A stretch of 64,000 bases of DNA from Allocoleopsis franciscana PCC 7113 (GTDB taxonomy: Bacteria > Cyanobacteriota > Cyanobacteriia > Cyanobacteriales > Coleofasciculaceae): contig NC_019738.1 of assembly GCF_000317515.1 (NCBI RefSeq), positions 1,153,501-1,217,500 on the forward strand, in the 5' to 3' direction. Of the stretch, positions 35,118 through 45,052 are shown in pieces. Below the pieces are notes generated by a model. That model saw only the letters and a list, made by a program, of their open reading frames with translations. It was not told the DNA's origin and ran no database searches. Numbering within the stretch: position 1 is the first letter of the stretch; each line of letters opens with the position of its first letter. The translations under genes were made by a program, and so were the position numbers.

Positions 35118-38033
35118 ATGCCAGCGAAAATACTGGTTGTGGATGACGAGCCTGACTTAGAATCCCTGATCCGCCAGAAATTTAGAAAAAAAATTCGGCA
35201 AAATGAACTTCAGTTTGTTTTTGCACAAAATGGTGTAGACGCCATAGAAAAGCTACAAACTGAACCAGATATTGATATGGTATTAACCGATATTAATATG
35301 CCCCAGATGGATGGGCTAGCTTTGCTCACTCGGCTTTCAGAGCAACATCCCACCATCAAAACTGTGATTCTTTCCGCCTATGGGGATATCGAAAATATCA
35401 GGAAGGCAATGAATCTGGGGGCATTTGATTTTCTGACGAAACCAATCGATTTTCAAGATTTAGAAATTACAACCAACAAAACGCTGCAACATGTTGAGCA
35501 GATGAAACAATCGCTGCAAAAAGAGCGTTTAGCTCAGCAAGCTCAAGCTGAATTATTGAAAAATCTCCAGCAAGAAATTGCCGAGCGCCAACGTGCCCAA
35601 GAGGCTCTACGCATTAGTGAGAGACGGTTAGCTCAATTTTTGGAAGCGCTACCGGTGGGCATATTTGTAGTGGATAGCAGTGGTCAAACCTATTATGCGA
35701 ACCAAACCGCACAGGAGTTGTTAGGTAAAGCCATCGCCCCGGATGCTACGGCTGAACAATTGCCAGTGGTGTATCAAGCTTATGTTGCAGGGACACAACA
35801 GATTTATCCCGTAGATCAACAGCCCATTTGGCGAGCATTAAAAGGTGAAAGAGCCAATGTTGATAATATGGAGCTTCATCAAGGCGATCGGATTATTCCC
35901 CTAGAGGTGTGGGCAACTCCCATTTTTGATGAAACAGATCAGGTTGTCTATGCTATTGCTGCGTTTCAAGATATTACCCAACGCAAACAAGCGGAAACGG
36001 AACGAATTTCTTTCACCCAAGAACTGGAATTCAAAAATACTCAATTACAGCGCTTGGATCAAATCAAAGATGAGTTTTTAGCTAATACCTCCCACGAACT
36101 CCGTACCCCGCTCAATGGCATTATCGGCATTGCGGAATCCCTCCTTGATGGTGCGGCGGGTGAACTGAATGACCGACAAAAAGCCAATCTTTCCATGGTT
36201 GTCTCTAGTGGGATGCGGCTGGCAAACTTGGTTAATGATATCCTTGATTTCGCCAAACTGAAGAACCGGGACATCGAACTGCACTTACAGCCTATCGACT
36301 TTCGCCAAATCACAGAGATTGTTCTCAGGGTTTGCCGTCCTCTAGTGACGAGTAAATCTTTAGCACTCAATAACGAAATTCCAGAGGAATTGGTTGCCGT
36401 TGAAGGTGATGAGAATCGGCTGCAACAAATTATGTACAATTTGGTTGGCAATGCGATCAAGTTTACAGAATCGGGTTCAGTGACGGTATCTGCGATCGCT
36501 CTCGACAGTATGGTAGAAGTGACCGTTGCCGACACTGGGATTGGTATCTCACCCGATAAATTCGGGGATATTTTCAAATCCTTCGAGCAAGTGGATGCCT
36601 CCGTCTCCCGTGAGTATGGTGGAACCGGACTCGGATTGAGTATTACCAAACAACTTGTAGAACTGCACGGCGGTACAATCCACGTCGAGTCAGAACTGAG
36701 TCAGGGTTCCCGGTTCATTTTTACCCTACCCATCAGTAAGCAACCTCCTAATCGGACGTTAGATCTTAGCCAAGCGCTGGCTAGAATGCGGGAAAATGAG
36801 TCACCCCCCCCCGAACTTCTTGCACCCATTGTTCAATCCGAAGGTCAATTAACAATTTTAGTGGTAGACGACGAGGCGATCAATTTACAAGTCGTTGCCA
36901 ATCACCTATCCCTACAAAACTATGGAATTGTCCAAGCCAGCAGTGGAATAGAAGCATTAGAAAAAATTCACAACGGACTCAGACCAGATTTGATTTTGCT
37001 TGATATTATGATGCCGAAAATGTCTGGCTATCAAGTGTGTCAAAAAATCCGCGAACAGTTTCCAGCTTCGGAAATGCCGGTTGTGATGTTGACCGCCAAA
37101 AATCAAGTTTCAAACCTGGTAGCCGGCTTGGATGCGGGGGCGAATGATTATTTAACTAAACCTATCTTGAAAAATGAACTTTTAGCGCGAATTAAAACCC
37201 ATATTAATCTGTCTAAAATTAATATCGCCTATGGTCGGTTTGTCCCCCATGAATTTTTGCGTTTTCTCGGACATAAAAGTATTGTGGATGTCCGCTTGGG
37301 AGACCAAATTCTCAAGGAAATGTCCGTGATGTTCGCTGACATTCGCGACTTTACCACCCTGTCAGAGGAGATGTCTCCCAAGGAAAACTTTGATTTTATC
37401 AATTCTTACTTGAGCTGGGTAGGGCCTGTAATTCGCCAGCATAATGGTTTTATTGATAAATACATTGGGGATGCGGTGATGGCGCTGTTTCCTGAGACTG
37501 CGGATCAAGCTGTCAATGCCGCGCTCGATATGCAAAAACAAGTCTTACTTTATAATATCAAGCGGCAAAAATCGGGTTATCCGACCCTGGCGATCGGAAT
37601 TGGCTTACATCGGGGAAGCTTAATGCTGGGAACCATTGGTGAAGAACGGCGCATGGAAAGCACAGTGATTGCCGATGCGGTTAATCTAGCGTCTCGTCTA
37701 GAAGATTTAACCAAAGTTTATGGTGCTTCCATTCTGATCAGTGGCCCCACTTTATTTAGCCTGGAAGACCCAACGCTTTATCACTATCGATTCATCGGAC
37801 AAGTGCAAGTTAAAGGTAAAAAAGAACGAGTTTCTGTATTTGAAATTTTTGAGACTGATCCGCCTCAACTCCAAGCTTTAAAACAACAAACTAAGACCTT
37901 GTTTGAAGAAGCGATTATACTTTTTAATGAAAATAAAATTGCCCAGGCTTATCAAATATTTAAACAAATTCACCAGATCAACTCTCAAGATAAAGCGGCT
38001 AGTTTCTATATAAAAATGTGTGAACAACGTTGA
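35118..38033 (+). CDS. REC-PAS-histidine kinase-REC-class III nucleotide cyclase
   Basis: A 971-residue hybrid: receiver (1-125), coiled coil, PAS (about 175-300), HisKA ([15 protein letters not shown], His near 326), HATPase ([19 protein letters not shown]), second receiver from about 580 ([10 protein letters not shown]; Asp in [13 protein letters not shown]), and a class III adenylate/guanylate cyclase from about 735 ([43 protein letters not shown]). Metal-binding Asp residues are intact. The layout is like that of cyanobacterial CyaC, which makes cAMP. A short helical tail follows. The 174-bp gap to the phosphatase gene is AT-rich and may hold its own promoter. Confidence 0.94.
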   Translation: MPAKILVVDDEPDLESLIRQKFRKKIRQNELQFVFAQNGVDAIEKLQTEPDIDMVLTDINMPQMDGLALLTRLSEQHPTIKTVILSAYGDIENIRKAMNLGAFDFLTKPIDFQDLEITTNKTLQHVEQMKQSLQKERLAQQAQAELLKNLQQEIAERQRAQEALRISERRLAQFLEALPVGIFVVDSSGQTYYANQTAQELLGKAIAPDATAEQLPVVYQAYVAGTQQIYPVDQQPIWRALKGERANVDNMELHQGDRIIPLEVWATPIFDETDQVVYAIAAFQDITQRKQAETERISFTQELEFKNTQLQRLDQIKDEFLANTSHELRTPLNGIIGIAESLLDGAAGELNDRQKANLSMVVSSGMRLANLVNDILDFAKLKNRDIELHLQPIDFRQITEIVLRVCRPLVTSKSLALNNEIPEELVAVEGDENRLQQIMYNLVGNAIKFTESGSVTVSAIALDSMVEVTVADTGIGISPDKFGDIFKSFEQVDASVSREYGGTGLGLSITKQLVELHGGTIHVESELSQGSRFIFTLPISKQPPNRTLDLSQALARMRENESPPPELLAPIVQSEGQLTILVVDDEAINLQVVANHLSLQNYGIVQASSGIEALEKIHNGLRPDLILLDIMMPKMSGYQVCQKIREQFPASEMPVVMLTAKNQVSNLVAGLDAGANDYLTKPILKNELLARIKTHINLSKINIAYGRFVPHEFLRFLGHKSIVDVRLGDQILKEMSVMFADIRDFTTLSEEMSPKENFDFINSYLSWVGPVIRQHNGFIDKYIGDAVMALFPETADQAVNAALDMQKQVLLYNIKRQKSGYPTLAIGIGLHRGSLMLGTIGEERRMESTVIADAVNLASRLEDLTKVYGASILISGPTLFSLEDPTLYHYRFIGQVQVKGKKERVSVFEIFETDPPQLQALKQQTKTLFEEAIILFNENKIAQAYQIFKQIHQINSQDKAASFYIKMCEQR

Positions 38034-38153
38034 TGTTCAATACTTTTAGGATTAAGAGAGCCAACAGCCAAGGTGGAAGCAAGACTGTTGGCGTTGGATG
38101 AGAGTATGGTTTTTGCAAAACGTAGTCACGCTCACTGGCTACAAAACACCTAT

Positions 38154-38660
38154 CTAATTCAATCCATGGGCAATTGAGCGGGTGCAGCACCAGTTACTGG
38201 GTAAGGCAGAAGGCCATCCCATCCGCAGAGCCTCCGGACAGATGGTATGAATCGTGAGTTGGCAGTCAATCATCTGTAAGCCCTCTCGTTCCACCTGCTT
38301 GACCCCTTGCTTGAGAATCGAATCATTCTTGAATTCAATAGTGCGGTTACACTGAATGCAAACTAAATGATGGTGATGGTTCGGGAAAGGCTGATTGAGT
38401 TCGTAATGTTTGTGTCCTTCCGCCAATTCTAGTTCTCGTAAAATACCCATCCGCGACATTAACTTAACGCTGCGGTAAATGGTAGATAAACTAATGGGTT
38501 CTCCACGCTGCTGTAACAATTCGTGAAGTTCCTCCGCACTCAGATGGTTGCCTCTGGGTAGATTTTGAAAAACATGTAGAATTGTTTCCCGTTGTGGCGT
38601 TAAACGCCAACCTCTGGAATTGAGTTCGGCTTTGAGTGAAGCGGCTGTATAAGGAGGCAT
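38154..38660 (-). CDS. fur: Fur-family ferric uptake regulator (FurA-like)
   Basis: A 168-residue Fur protein. The DNA-binding part has SLKAELNSRGWRLTPQRETI and ISLSTIYRSVKLMSRMGILR. The metal-binding part has HKHYELN and NHHHHLVCIQCNRTIEFKND. The C-terminal region has CQLTIHTICPEALRMGW and ends SNWCCTRSIAHGLN, without the CPxC pair of Anabaena FurA, a variant I think occurs in other cyanobacterial Fur proteins. It should repress iron-uptake genes when Fe(II) is present; the FTR1/oxidase block at 7-12 kb is an obvious candidate target, though no clean box was seen there. AAGGAGG precedes ATG 38660. Confidence 0.88.
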   Translation of the reverse strand: MPPYTAASLKAELNSRGWRLTPQRETILHVFQNLPRGNHLSAEELHELLQQRGEPISLSTIYRSVKLMSRMGILRELELAEGHKHYELNQPFPNHHHHLVCIQCNRTIEFKNDSILKQGVKQVEREGLQMIDCQLTIHTICPEALRMGWPSALPSNWCCTRSIAHGLN

Positions 38661-39177
38661 AATAACTCTCTCAAAAAAAACCGTTTATTGACAATGCATT
38701 ATTGACAATCATAGTTACTTGCACGTCTCACTTGCAACAAAATCTAATAGTTGAGAATAAATCTCAGTGGTTTATTGATAAATATTGAAAAAGCACCAAC
38801 GGCTCTAAGGACGATGAGATTGTTCTTAGAATGGTATTAAGACCAAATTGCAGTCTAAACTGGATTCTCTCCAGTGAGTGATCAAAAATGGGTCATCGGT
38901 CATGAGGTCAGAATAAAACTCCGCCTCAAGCCGCCAGCCCTATTCCTTAACAGACCCTTAATAATCGCAATTTGGTACAATAATCGTTTTTTGGGTTATT
39001 TCAGCAAGGTAGCTGCTCCTTTGACTGGGAAACCGAGTCACATCACAATGGGTAGCATCTGATTCACAGGCATAGGGCAAAACTCCTTTTCTCAAAGGGA
39101 GCTGACACGGAATATATATAGCCGCACCGAGCTAAAGCTTAGGATGCTGCTACCACCTCAACAGCGATAATTTTTAT
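38661..39177 (+). other. Divergent intergenic region between fur and clpX
   Basis: It holds the fur promoter with direct repeats near 38685-38737 and the undefined clpX promoter. A 62-codon frame beginning at GTG 38874 has no ribosome site or family match and is not called. clpP and tig, which often precede clpX, are absent. Confidence 0.45.
38685..38737 (-). promoter_or_regulatory. Candidate fur promoter with tandem operator-like repeats
   Basis: On the minus strand TTGCAA (38737-38732) and TATGAT (38713-38708) with an 18-bp spacer form a plausible promoter. TTATTGACAAT occurs twice on the plus strand, 38685-38695 and 38699-38709, a 14-bp period, overlapping the -10 and start-site region. 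This position suits an autoregulatory operator. The sites are not the classic GATAAT Fur box. Confidence 0.42.
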
Positions 39178-40518
39178 ATGTCCAAATACGACTCTTATCT
39201 AAGATGTTCTTTTTGCGGTAAGTCTTCTGAACAGGTACGCAAATTAATTGCCGGCCCAGGCGTCTATATTTGTGATGAGTGCGTGGAACTGTGCAACGAA
39301 ATCTTAGATGAGGAACTGTTCCACTCCTCCAATGACACCGCCATTCAACCCGCTCAGGATACGGAGCCTCCCCAAAAGCAACCGATCCCAGTCAGTCATC
39401 GAGCTTGGCATCAACTGCCAAAACCCATAGAAATCAAGAAAGCTCTAGACGAGTATGTCATTGGTCAAGACCAAGCCAAAAAAGTTCTCTCAGTGGCTGT
39501 TTACAACCATTACAAACGCCTCGGCGTTGACTCAAACGAGAGCAGCAAGACAACCCTTGATGAGAGTGTGAAGCTCTCTAAGTCCAATATTCTTCTCATC
39601 GGTCCCACCGGTTGTGGCAAGACCCTTTTGGCTCAATCCCTGGCGACTCAGTTGGATGTTCCTTTTGCCGTTGCGGATGCTACCACGCTGACCGAAGCGG
39701 GTTATGTCGGGGATGATGTGGAAAATATCTTGCTGCGATTGCTGCAAGTCGCTGACTTCAATGTGGAAGCGGCTGAGCGAGGCATTATCTACATTGACGA
39801 AATTGACAAAATTGCCCGTAAAAGTGAAAATCCCTCCATTACGCGGGATGTTTCGGGGGAAGGGGTGCAGCAAGCTCTCCTGAAAATTTTGGAAGGGACG
39901 GTGGTGAATGTGCCGCCTCAAGGTGGACGAAAGCACCCTTATCAGGAGTGTATTCAAATTGACACCAGTAATATTCTCTTTATCTGCGGCGGTGCCTTCG
40001 TTGGGTTAGACAAAGTCGTAGAGCAACGCATCGGGAAAAGCTCGATTGGCTTTGTCCAATCCGCTGAGGTACAGTCACAGCAAAAGCCGACAGCCGAACT
40101 TTTCAAACATCTAGAGCCAGAGGATTTGGTGAAATTTGGTCTAATTCCGGAGATGATTGGGCGGTTACCTGCGATCACCTCCGTCGAGCCACTCGATGAA
40201 GATGCCTTGATGAGGATATTGACACAACCTCACAATGCTTTGGTGAAGCAGTACCAAAAATTGCTAAAAATGGATAGTATTCGTCTAGAGTTTCAGCCAG
40301 ATGCTCTAAGAGCGATCGCCCAAGAAGCCGTTCGACGCAAAACCGGAGCGAGAGCACTGCGGGGCATCCTAGAAGAGCTGATGCTGGAGATTATGTACGA
40401 ATTGCCCTCCCGCAAAGATATTCATCGCTGCACCATTACCAGGGAGATGGTAGAGAAACGCTCCACGGCAGAACTGCTGACTCATCCCTCTTGGTTGCTC
40501 AAGTCCGAATCGGCTTAG
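39178..40518 (+). CDS. clpX: ATP-dependent protease ATPase subunit ClpX
   Basis: A 446-residue protein. It has an N-terminal four-Cys zinc finger (CSFCGKSS and CDECVELC), Walker [16 protein letters not shown], pore loop [12 protein letters not shown], Walker [15 protein letters not shown], the ClpP-contacting IGF motif in [10 protein letters not shown], and a C-terminal ATPase lid ([18 protein letters not shown]). It unfolds substrates for ClpP. A glycosyltransferase gene follows after 19 bp. All key residues are present. Confidence 0.97.
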   Translation: MSKYDSYLRCSFCGKSSEQVRKLIAGPGVYICDECVELCNEILDEELFHSSNDTAIQPAQDTEPPQKQPIPVSHRAWHQLPKPIEIKKALDEYVIGQDQAKKVLSVAVYNHYKRLGVDSNESSKTTLDESVKLSKSNILLIGPTGCGKTLLAQSLATQLDVPFAVADATTLTEAGYVGDDVENILLRLLQVADFNVEAAERGIIYIDEIDKIARKSENPSITRDVSGEGVQQALLKILEGTVVNVPPQGGRKHPYQECIQIDTSNILFICGGAFVGLDKVVEQRIGKSSIGFVQSAEVQSQQKPTAELFKHLEPEDLVKFGLIPEMIGRLPAITSVEPLDEDALMRILTQPHNALVKQYQKLLKMDSIRLEFQPDALRAIAQEAVRRKTGARALRGILEELMLEIMYELPSRKDIHRCTITREMVEKRSTAELLTHPSWLLKSESA

Positions 40519-40537
40519 AGGGTTGGAGCCAAGGGTG

Positions 40538-41794
40538 ATGAAAATCACAATCATCACGATCGGTTCCCGTGGCGATGTACAGCCCTTTGTGGCGCTAGGT
40601 ATGGGGCTTGTGCAAGTGGGTTACGAAGTCACGATTTGCACCAGCGATCGCTTCGAGTCCTGGATTCGGGAACGGGGTCTGCACTATGCCTATATGAATG
40701 ATCACCTGCTCCAAATCACCGAGACGGATGCAGGTCGTGCCGCCATTGAATCGGGCGGTAACCCGTTGAGCCTCTTGCAGCAGGTTAAACCCATTATCCG
40801 CCAAATGCTCGATGAAGCTTGGGTTGCAGCACAGGGAACAGAGGCGATTATTTATCATCCAAAGGCACTCAGCGGCTATCACATTGCCGAAAAGTTGGGG
40901 ATTCCGCTGTTCATGAGCTTACCCCTGCCGCTGTACACTCCAACCCGTGCTTTTCCTAACCCCTTGTTTCCTGACTTGCATTTAGGAGGCTGGTTCAATC
41001 AACTCACCTATAAAATTTTGCCCCTATTAACCGCACCCTATATGGGTGTCGTCAATCAATGGCGTGAGGACGTGCTGAAATTACCCGATCGCTCATGGCG
41101 GATGAGTGAACAGGTGAGAAAGAACGGACAGAGGGTTCCAGTGTTGTATAGCTACAGCCCGCACGTTGTCCCTCGCCCAGAGGATTGGTCAGATCAAGCG
41201 ATCGCAACAGGCTACTGGTTCTTAGACTCTCAGGAAGATTGGCAGCCTCCTGCGGATTTAGTCGAATTTCTGGCGGCTGGCCCAGCACCCGTTTATGTGG
41301 GATTTGGGAGTATGGCAGGGCGTCACCCCGAACAGGTTACCCAAATAGTAATCGAAGCCCTAAGGCGCTCAGAACAGCGTGGCGTGATTGCGACAGGCTG
41401 GGGCGGGATGGTGGCGTCTGATTTACCAGAGAATGTATTTCAACTGAAAGCCGTTCCTCATGATTGGCTCTTCCCTCAAGTTGCCGCCGTCGTTCATCAT
41501 GGCGGTGCAGGGACAACAGCCGCCGGATTGCGTGCCGGGAAGCCGACAGTGATTTGTCCGTTCTTTGGCGATCAGCCGTTTTGGGGGCGTCGAGTGTTGG
41601 AGTTGGGGGTGGGACCGAAACCCATTCCTCAGAAAAAGCTGACCGTCCAAGGGCTTGCGGATGCCATTCGGGAAGCGATCGATCATCAAAAGTACTATCA
41701 ACGAGCCATTGAGCTAGGTGAGAAGATTCGTGCCGAAGATGGGGTAGGGCAAGCTGTAGACTGGATTAGCGATCGCCTTAAAGCATCTGATTAA
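40538..41794 (+). CDS. UDP-sugar glycosyltransferase, GT1 type
   Basis: About 418 residues from ATG 40538 (AAGGGTG just upstream; the open frame extends to TTG 40523). The N-terminus MKITIITIGSRGDVQPFVAL is typical of sterol-3-beta-glucosyltransferase/MGT-like enzymes. The C-terminal donor site is HDWLFPQVAAVVHHGGAGTT, then GKPTVICPFFGDQPFWG. The acceptor is unknown; lipids or carotenoids are candidates in cyanobacteria. It lies 19 bp after clpX and could be cotranscribed. The stop codon lies within a hairpin listed separately. Confidence 0.9.
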   Translation: MKITIITIGSRGDVQPFVALGMGLVQVGYEVTICTSDRFESWIRERGLHYAYMNDHLLQITETDAGRAAIESGGNPLSLLQQVKPIIRQMLDEAWVAAQGTEAIIYHPKALSGYHIAEKLGIPLFMSLPLPLYTPTRAFPNPLFPDLHLGGWFNQLTYKILPLLTAPYMGVVNQWREDVLKLPDRSWRMSEQVRKNGQRVPVLYSYSPHVVPRPEDWSDQAIATGYWFLDSQEDWQPPADLVEFLAAGPAPVYVGFGSMAGRHPEQVTQIVIEALRRSEQRGVIATGWGGMVASDLPENVFQLKAVPHDWLFPQVAAVVHHGGAGTTAAGLRAGKPTVICPFFGDQPFWGRRVLELGVGPKPIPQKKLTVQGLADAIREAIDHQKYYQRAIELGEKIRAEDGVGQAVDWISDRLKASD

Positions 41795-41820
41795 AGGAGC
41801 GATCGCCTATTTTAATCAGA
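41786..41820. terminator. Hairpin between convergent glycosyltransferase and lspA genes
   Basis: TCTGATTAAA (41786-41795) pairs exactly with TTTAATCAGA (41811-41820); the loop contains a HIP1 octamer. The left arm includes the stop codon of the GT1 gene. It may end transcripts from both sides, although U-runs are short. Confidence 0.4.
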
Positions 41821-41838
41821 TACTTTGGCAAGTTAATT

Positions 41839-42348
41839 TTAAAGACGCCGAGAGTTCGATGCGGGGGGTTGATCCCGAAAACTAACAATCAGCAAGCAAA
41901 TAATGCCAATGTTAATAAAAATATCGGCGAGATTAAACACGGGGAAATGAATCAGACGAAAATCCAAAAAATCTACGACGCAAGTTAAAAGCTTGCCCTC
42001 TACGACGCAATTGTTGAAAAAACGGTCAATGCCATTGCCCAAAGCTCCCCCTAAAATAAAGCCATAACCGAGCTGTTCTAAAGTATTCAGAACGGGGCCA
42101 AACACAGCAAATGCAATTAAACCAATGCTTACAACCAAAGACAGCCAGCGCAACCAAACTTCTCCCTGAAAGAAACTAAAAGCCGCACCCGGATTTAAGA
42201 CATAGGTAAAGTGAAAGACATCCGGCCAAAGAGCTAGAGTTTCTTTTAGCTCAAAATTCTGCACCACTAAATATTTGCTGAGCTGATCCGAAATCAGACT
42301 GATCAAGGCAATAACCCAAAAAAAGGGGTTTTTCAGGGACTTGGTCAT
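41839..42348 (-). CDS. lspA: Lipoprotein signal peptidase (signal peptidase II)
   Basis: A 169-residue membrane protein with four hydrophobic segments. The catalytic regions are visible: LGNGIDRFFNNCVV with the first Asp, and VFNLADIFINIG with the second. Also conserved is NPGAAFSF. It cleaves the signals of prolipoproteins, of which several are encoded in this window. The bioY gene lies 98 bp upstream on the same strand. Confidence 0.96.
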   Translation of the reverse strand: MTKSLKNPFFWVIALISLISDQLSKYLVVQNFELKETLALWPDVFHFTYVLNPGAAFSFFQGEVWLRWLSLVVSIGLIAFAVFGPVLNTLEQLGYGFILGGALGNGIDRFFNNCVVEGKLLTCVVDFLDFRLIHFPVFNLADIFINIGIICLLIVSFRDQPPASNSRRL

Positions 42349-42446
42349 GGATTATGGGTTATTGGGTTGAGGGTTAGAAGGTTGAGCGCTGGAGAATTGG
42401 GCTTTTTGAAGATAACTTTCAACCTGCACCCTGTCAACCTGCAACC

Positions 42447-43052
42447 TTAGTAAAACATCAGTTGTCGTAAAGCAAACGCTAAAGCTGTAACAGCACAAGT
42501 GACGACCATTTGTCCTGGCAGTGGCTCAATCGAGTATTTCATGATGGCTTCCCATAGGGATAAATTGCTAGAGGTTGCCAAACTCAGGGCATGAAAAATG
42601 ATCAAATAGCCTATACCGTACAGATGAATCGTCAAAAGACCACATAGACAGCTAAAGGCGAGAGATTCGATGCGCGGCGGCATCCGAAAAGCTAAGAAGC
42701 CACAAACCCAAGCACCGCCGATAAAGCCCAGTAAGTAGCCAAAGCTAGGCTCCTTTAGATAGCTAAGACCACCCCCTTGGGTGAAGACGGGCAAGTTTAA
42801 GCCTAAGACAATATAAGCGATTTGAGAAAGGGCACCAGCACTTTTACCGCCTAAACAACCCGTGAGGAGGACAGCTCCGATTTGATAGGTAACACCAAGC
42901 GATACTGTTTGGATGCCATGCCCAGACCAATCCCAGGGCGGATTCGTCACAAAGGCTTCCACAAAAGTGCCGCCGATTGTCAGTAGTAAGCCAATCAACG
43001 CCCACAGAAGTTCATTGGGAACAGACACAGTCAGCAAGAGGCAAATAGCCAA
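42447..43052 (-). CDS. bioY: BioY, biotin-specific ECF S component
   Basis: About 201 residues with six hydrophobic segments and the BioY signature GGLSYLKEPSFGYLLGF, plus VTYQIGAVLLTGCLGG. It captures biotin, either alone or with shared EcfA/T proteins. The nearest ECF energising proteins here (cbiQ/cbiO) lie far away and seem dedicated to metal. The frame begins at a TTG (43052) with no ATG nearby upstream; a GTG further in is possible, so the start is uncertain. Confidence 0.9.
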   Translation of the reverse strand: MAICLLLTVSVPNELLWALIGLLLTIGGTFVEAFVTNPPWDWSGHGIQTVSLGVTYQIGAVLLTGCLGGKSAGALSQIAYIVLGLNLPVFTQGGGLSYLKEPSFGYLLGFIGGAWVCGFLAFRMPPRIESLAFSCLCGLLTIHLYGIGYLIIFHALSLATSSNLSLWEAIMKYSIEPLPGQMVVTCAVTALAFALRQLMFY

Positions 43053-43657
43053 AATTGTACAAGGTGGAAGGCATTTATTGTAAAAGAAAGCTTGTCTTCT
43101 GTTTTATTTTCCAGAAGATTTGCTGGTTGACCAAAACTTTATACATGAGGGAAACCTGACTCTCCGACAAGGGTGCGGCGTTACCCGTTAACCGCAAGAC
43201 TCTGCCGCAAAGGGGTAAGGGGCATCAGCTCACATAGCTCACATTAAGACCAAGTCAAGTTTAATCCTTGTTTCAACAAGCCTCTGTTGCAACTATCGCA
43301 GATTTGACCAAATTCTCCGGTTAAGGTGAGCGATTGCTAGATTTCCTGAGATAATTGTGGATAAATTTGATAGCTTTGAATCATTCTCAAGAAAAGAATC
43401 GGAATTATAAGACTTAGCTGAAGCTTGAAAATAAAAGTATTATTCTAGGTAAAAAGAATATTCATGATTTTACAAATTTAGTTGAATTCTAATTGAATTC
43501 AGCTCATCAATAAGCCTGAAGCAAGCTCATCTTTCTTCATTAAACTTCTGAGGAACTGACCGAAGTGAGCAGAGGCCATATCTCTTAATCTTCCCTTTAC
43601 GTCTAAGCGGTATTCTTTTATTGGTTTACTGATACAAGTAAAAAAATTTAGATAACG
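43053..43657 (+). other. Intergenic region upstream of pstS
   Basis: No coding frame is supported; a 61-codon minus-strand frame overlaps the pstS start and is rejected. The last 80 bp contain a candidate Pho box. TTTAATCC near 43259 is a weak further half site. The middle is AT-rich and shows no other recognisable element. Confidence 0.45.
43584..43602 (+). promoter_or_regulatory. Candidate Pho box upstream of pstS
   Basis: CTTAATCT at 43584-43591 matches the cyanobacterial half site PyTTAAPyPy(T/A) fully. After a 3-bp spacer, CTTTACGT at 43595-43602 matches at six of eight positions, giving the expected 11-bp period. A third in-phase copy is poor. It lies 56 bp before the pstS start codon, a suitable place for SphR/PhoB activation under phosphate limitation. 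Confidence 0.5.
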
Positions 43658-44815
43658 ATGCTTTTTCGGATCAATCTCACCCATACTACTCGTCTAGCAG
43701 CATCAATGGCGTTAGTCGCTATGACAGTCGGTGTAACCGCTTGCAGTGGGCCGCAAGGCCAAGACAAAGCTGCTGATGGCGGTACTTCTTCCGACACGCC
43801 TACAAATGCTGGATCGGATAAACTAGCCCTCCAGCAAGATGTACAACTCGTCGGTGCTGGAGCATCATTTCCGGCACCCTTGTATCAGCGTTGGTTTCAA
43901 GACCTGAACGGTAAATATCCCAAACTACAGGTTAACTACCAATCAGTGGGAAGTGGCGCTGGCGTTGAGCAATTCACGGCGGGTACCGTAGACTTTGGCG
44001 CTAGCGATACGGCGATGAAGGATGAAGAAATTCAAAAGGTACCAGCAGACAAGGGAGGTGTTCTCTTATTGCCGGTGTCGGCAGGTGGTATTGTTCTGGC
44101 ATACAACGTTCCAGGCGTTGATGAACTGAAACTACCCCGGCAAGTTTATGCCGATATCTTGCTTGGTAAAATTAAGAAGTGGAATGACCCTGCGATCGCA
44201 AAAGCGAACCCAGACGCCAAACTGCCCGACCAAAATATCACTGTAGTACACCGTTCTGACGGAAGCGGTACAACGGGGGTTTTCACAAAACATCTCAGTG
44301 CAATCAGCCCAGAGTGGAAAACTAAGGTGGGCGAAGGTAAGACAGTTCAGTGGCCCACAGGACTTGGTGCCAAGGGGAATGAAGGCGTCACTGCCCAAAT
44401 TCAGCAGACTCCAGGGGCGATTGGTTACATCGAGTACGGCTACGCCAAGCAAAATAATCTGAAGGCTGCCGCCTTGGAAAACAAAGCCGGTAAATTTGTT
44501 AGCTATAACGACCAGTCAGCCTCGAAAACACTGGAAGCCGTACAACTGCCTGAGAACCTCCGGGCGTTTATTCCCGACCCAGAAGGCGACGAGTCCTACC
44601 CCGTCATTAGCTATACTTGGCTTCTTGTCCATGAGAAGTATCCCGATGCTACTAAAGCTAAAGCGATAGAGGGCATGATTGAGTATGCTTTAACGGAAGG
44701 TCAGAAAGTTGCCCCAGAGCTAGGGTATGTTCCTCTCCCCAAAAACGTTGCCCAGAAAGTCGCTGTGGCAGCCGATAAAATTAGCCCAGACTACAACATT
44801 ACCGTTGGTCAATAG
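43658..44815 (+). CDS. pstS: Phosphate-binding lipoprotein PstS
   Basis: A 385-residue periplasmic binding protein with lipobox VTAC near residue 29 and a Ser/Thr/Gly spacer. Phosphate-binding loops are visible: GAGASFPAPLYQRWF, NYQSVGSGAGVEQF, DFGASDTAM and VVHRSDGSGTTGVF. It delivers phosphate to PstCA. It heads the pst genes; a hairpin lies in the gap to pstC. Confidence 0.97.
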   Translation: MLFRINLTHTTRLAASMALVAMTVGVTACSGPQGQDKAADGGTSSDTPTNAGSDKLALQQDVQLVGAGASFPAPLYQRWFQDLNGKYPKLQVNYQSVGSGAGVEQFTAGTVDFGASDTAMKDEEIQKVPADKGGVLLLPVSAGGIVLAYNVPGVDELKLPRQVYADILLGKIKKWNDPAIAKANPDAKLPDQNITVVHRSDGSGTTGVFTKHLSAISPEWKTKVGEGKTVQWPTGLGAKGNEGVTAQIQQTPGAIGYIEYGYAKQNNLKAAALENKAGKFVSYNDQSASKTLEAVQLPENLRAFIPDPEGDESYPVISYTWLLVHEKYPDATKAKAIEGMIEYALTEGQKVAPELGYVPLPKNVAQKVAVAADKISPDYNITVGQ

Positions 44816-44931
44816 CCTGGAGCGGAAACCTGTGGCTCACTCAAAGCAAAGGTAATTCCATTGTTGGGTTTGAGTTACAGTACGCTAGATTTGACGGTTT
44901 AGTGATCTGAAGTTGCATCCAGTTGTGGTAT

Positions 44932-44976
44932 CCGACACGGGAAGGCGGGAATTGATAACCAACTTATCCGTGTCGG
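44932..44976 (+). other. Stem-loop in the pstS-pstC gap
   Basis: CCGACACGG pairs with CCGTGTCGG over 9 bp around a 27-base loop, 116 bp after the pstS stop and 77 bp before pstC. Such a structure can partly stop transcription or protect the pstS message, which would explain a higher level of the binding protein than of the channel; that is inference. Confidence 0.5.
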
Positions 44977-45052
44977 TCACTGCCTTTTAGGGCAACTTGG
45001 TAGAATGTTCGCTCCCACTTTTTGATGATCCGTTTGTTCAGTAAAGTCAATC

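Noticed and set aside
38874..39062. 62-codon plus-strand frame between fur and clpX
   Set aside because: GTG start without ribosome site, no recognisable motif, lies in a divergent promoter region.
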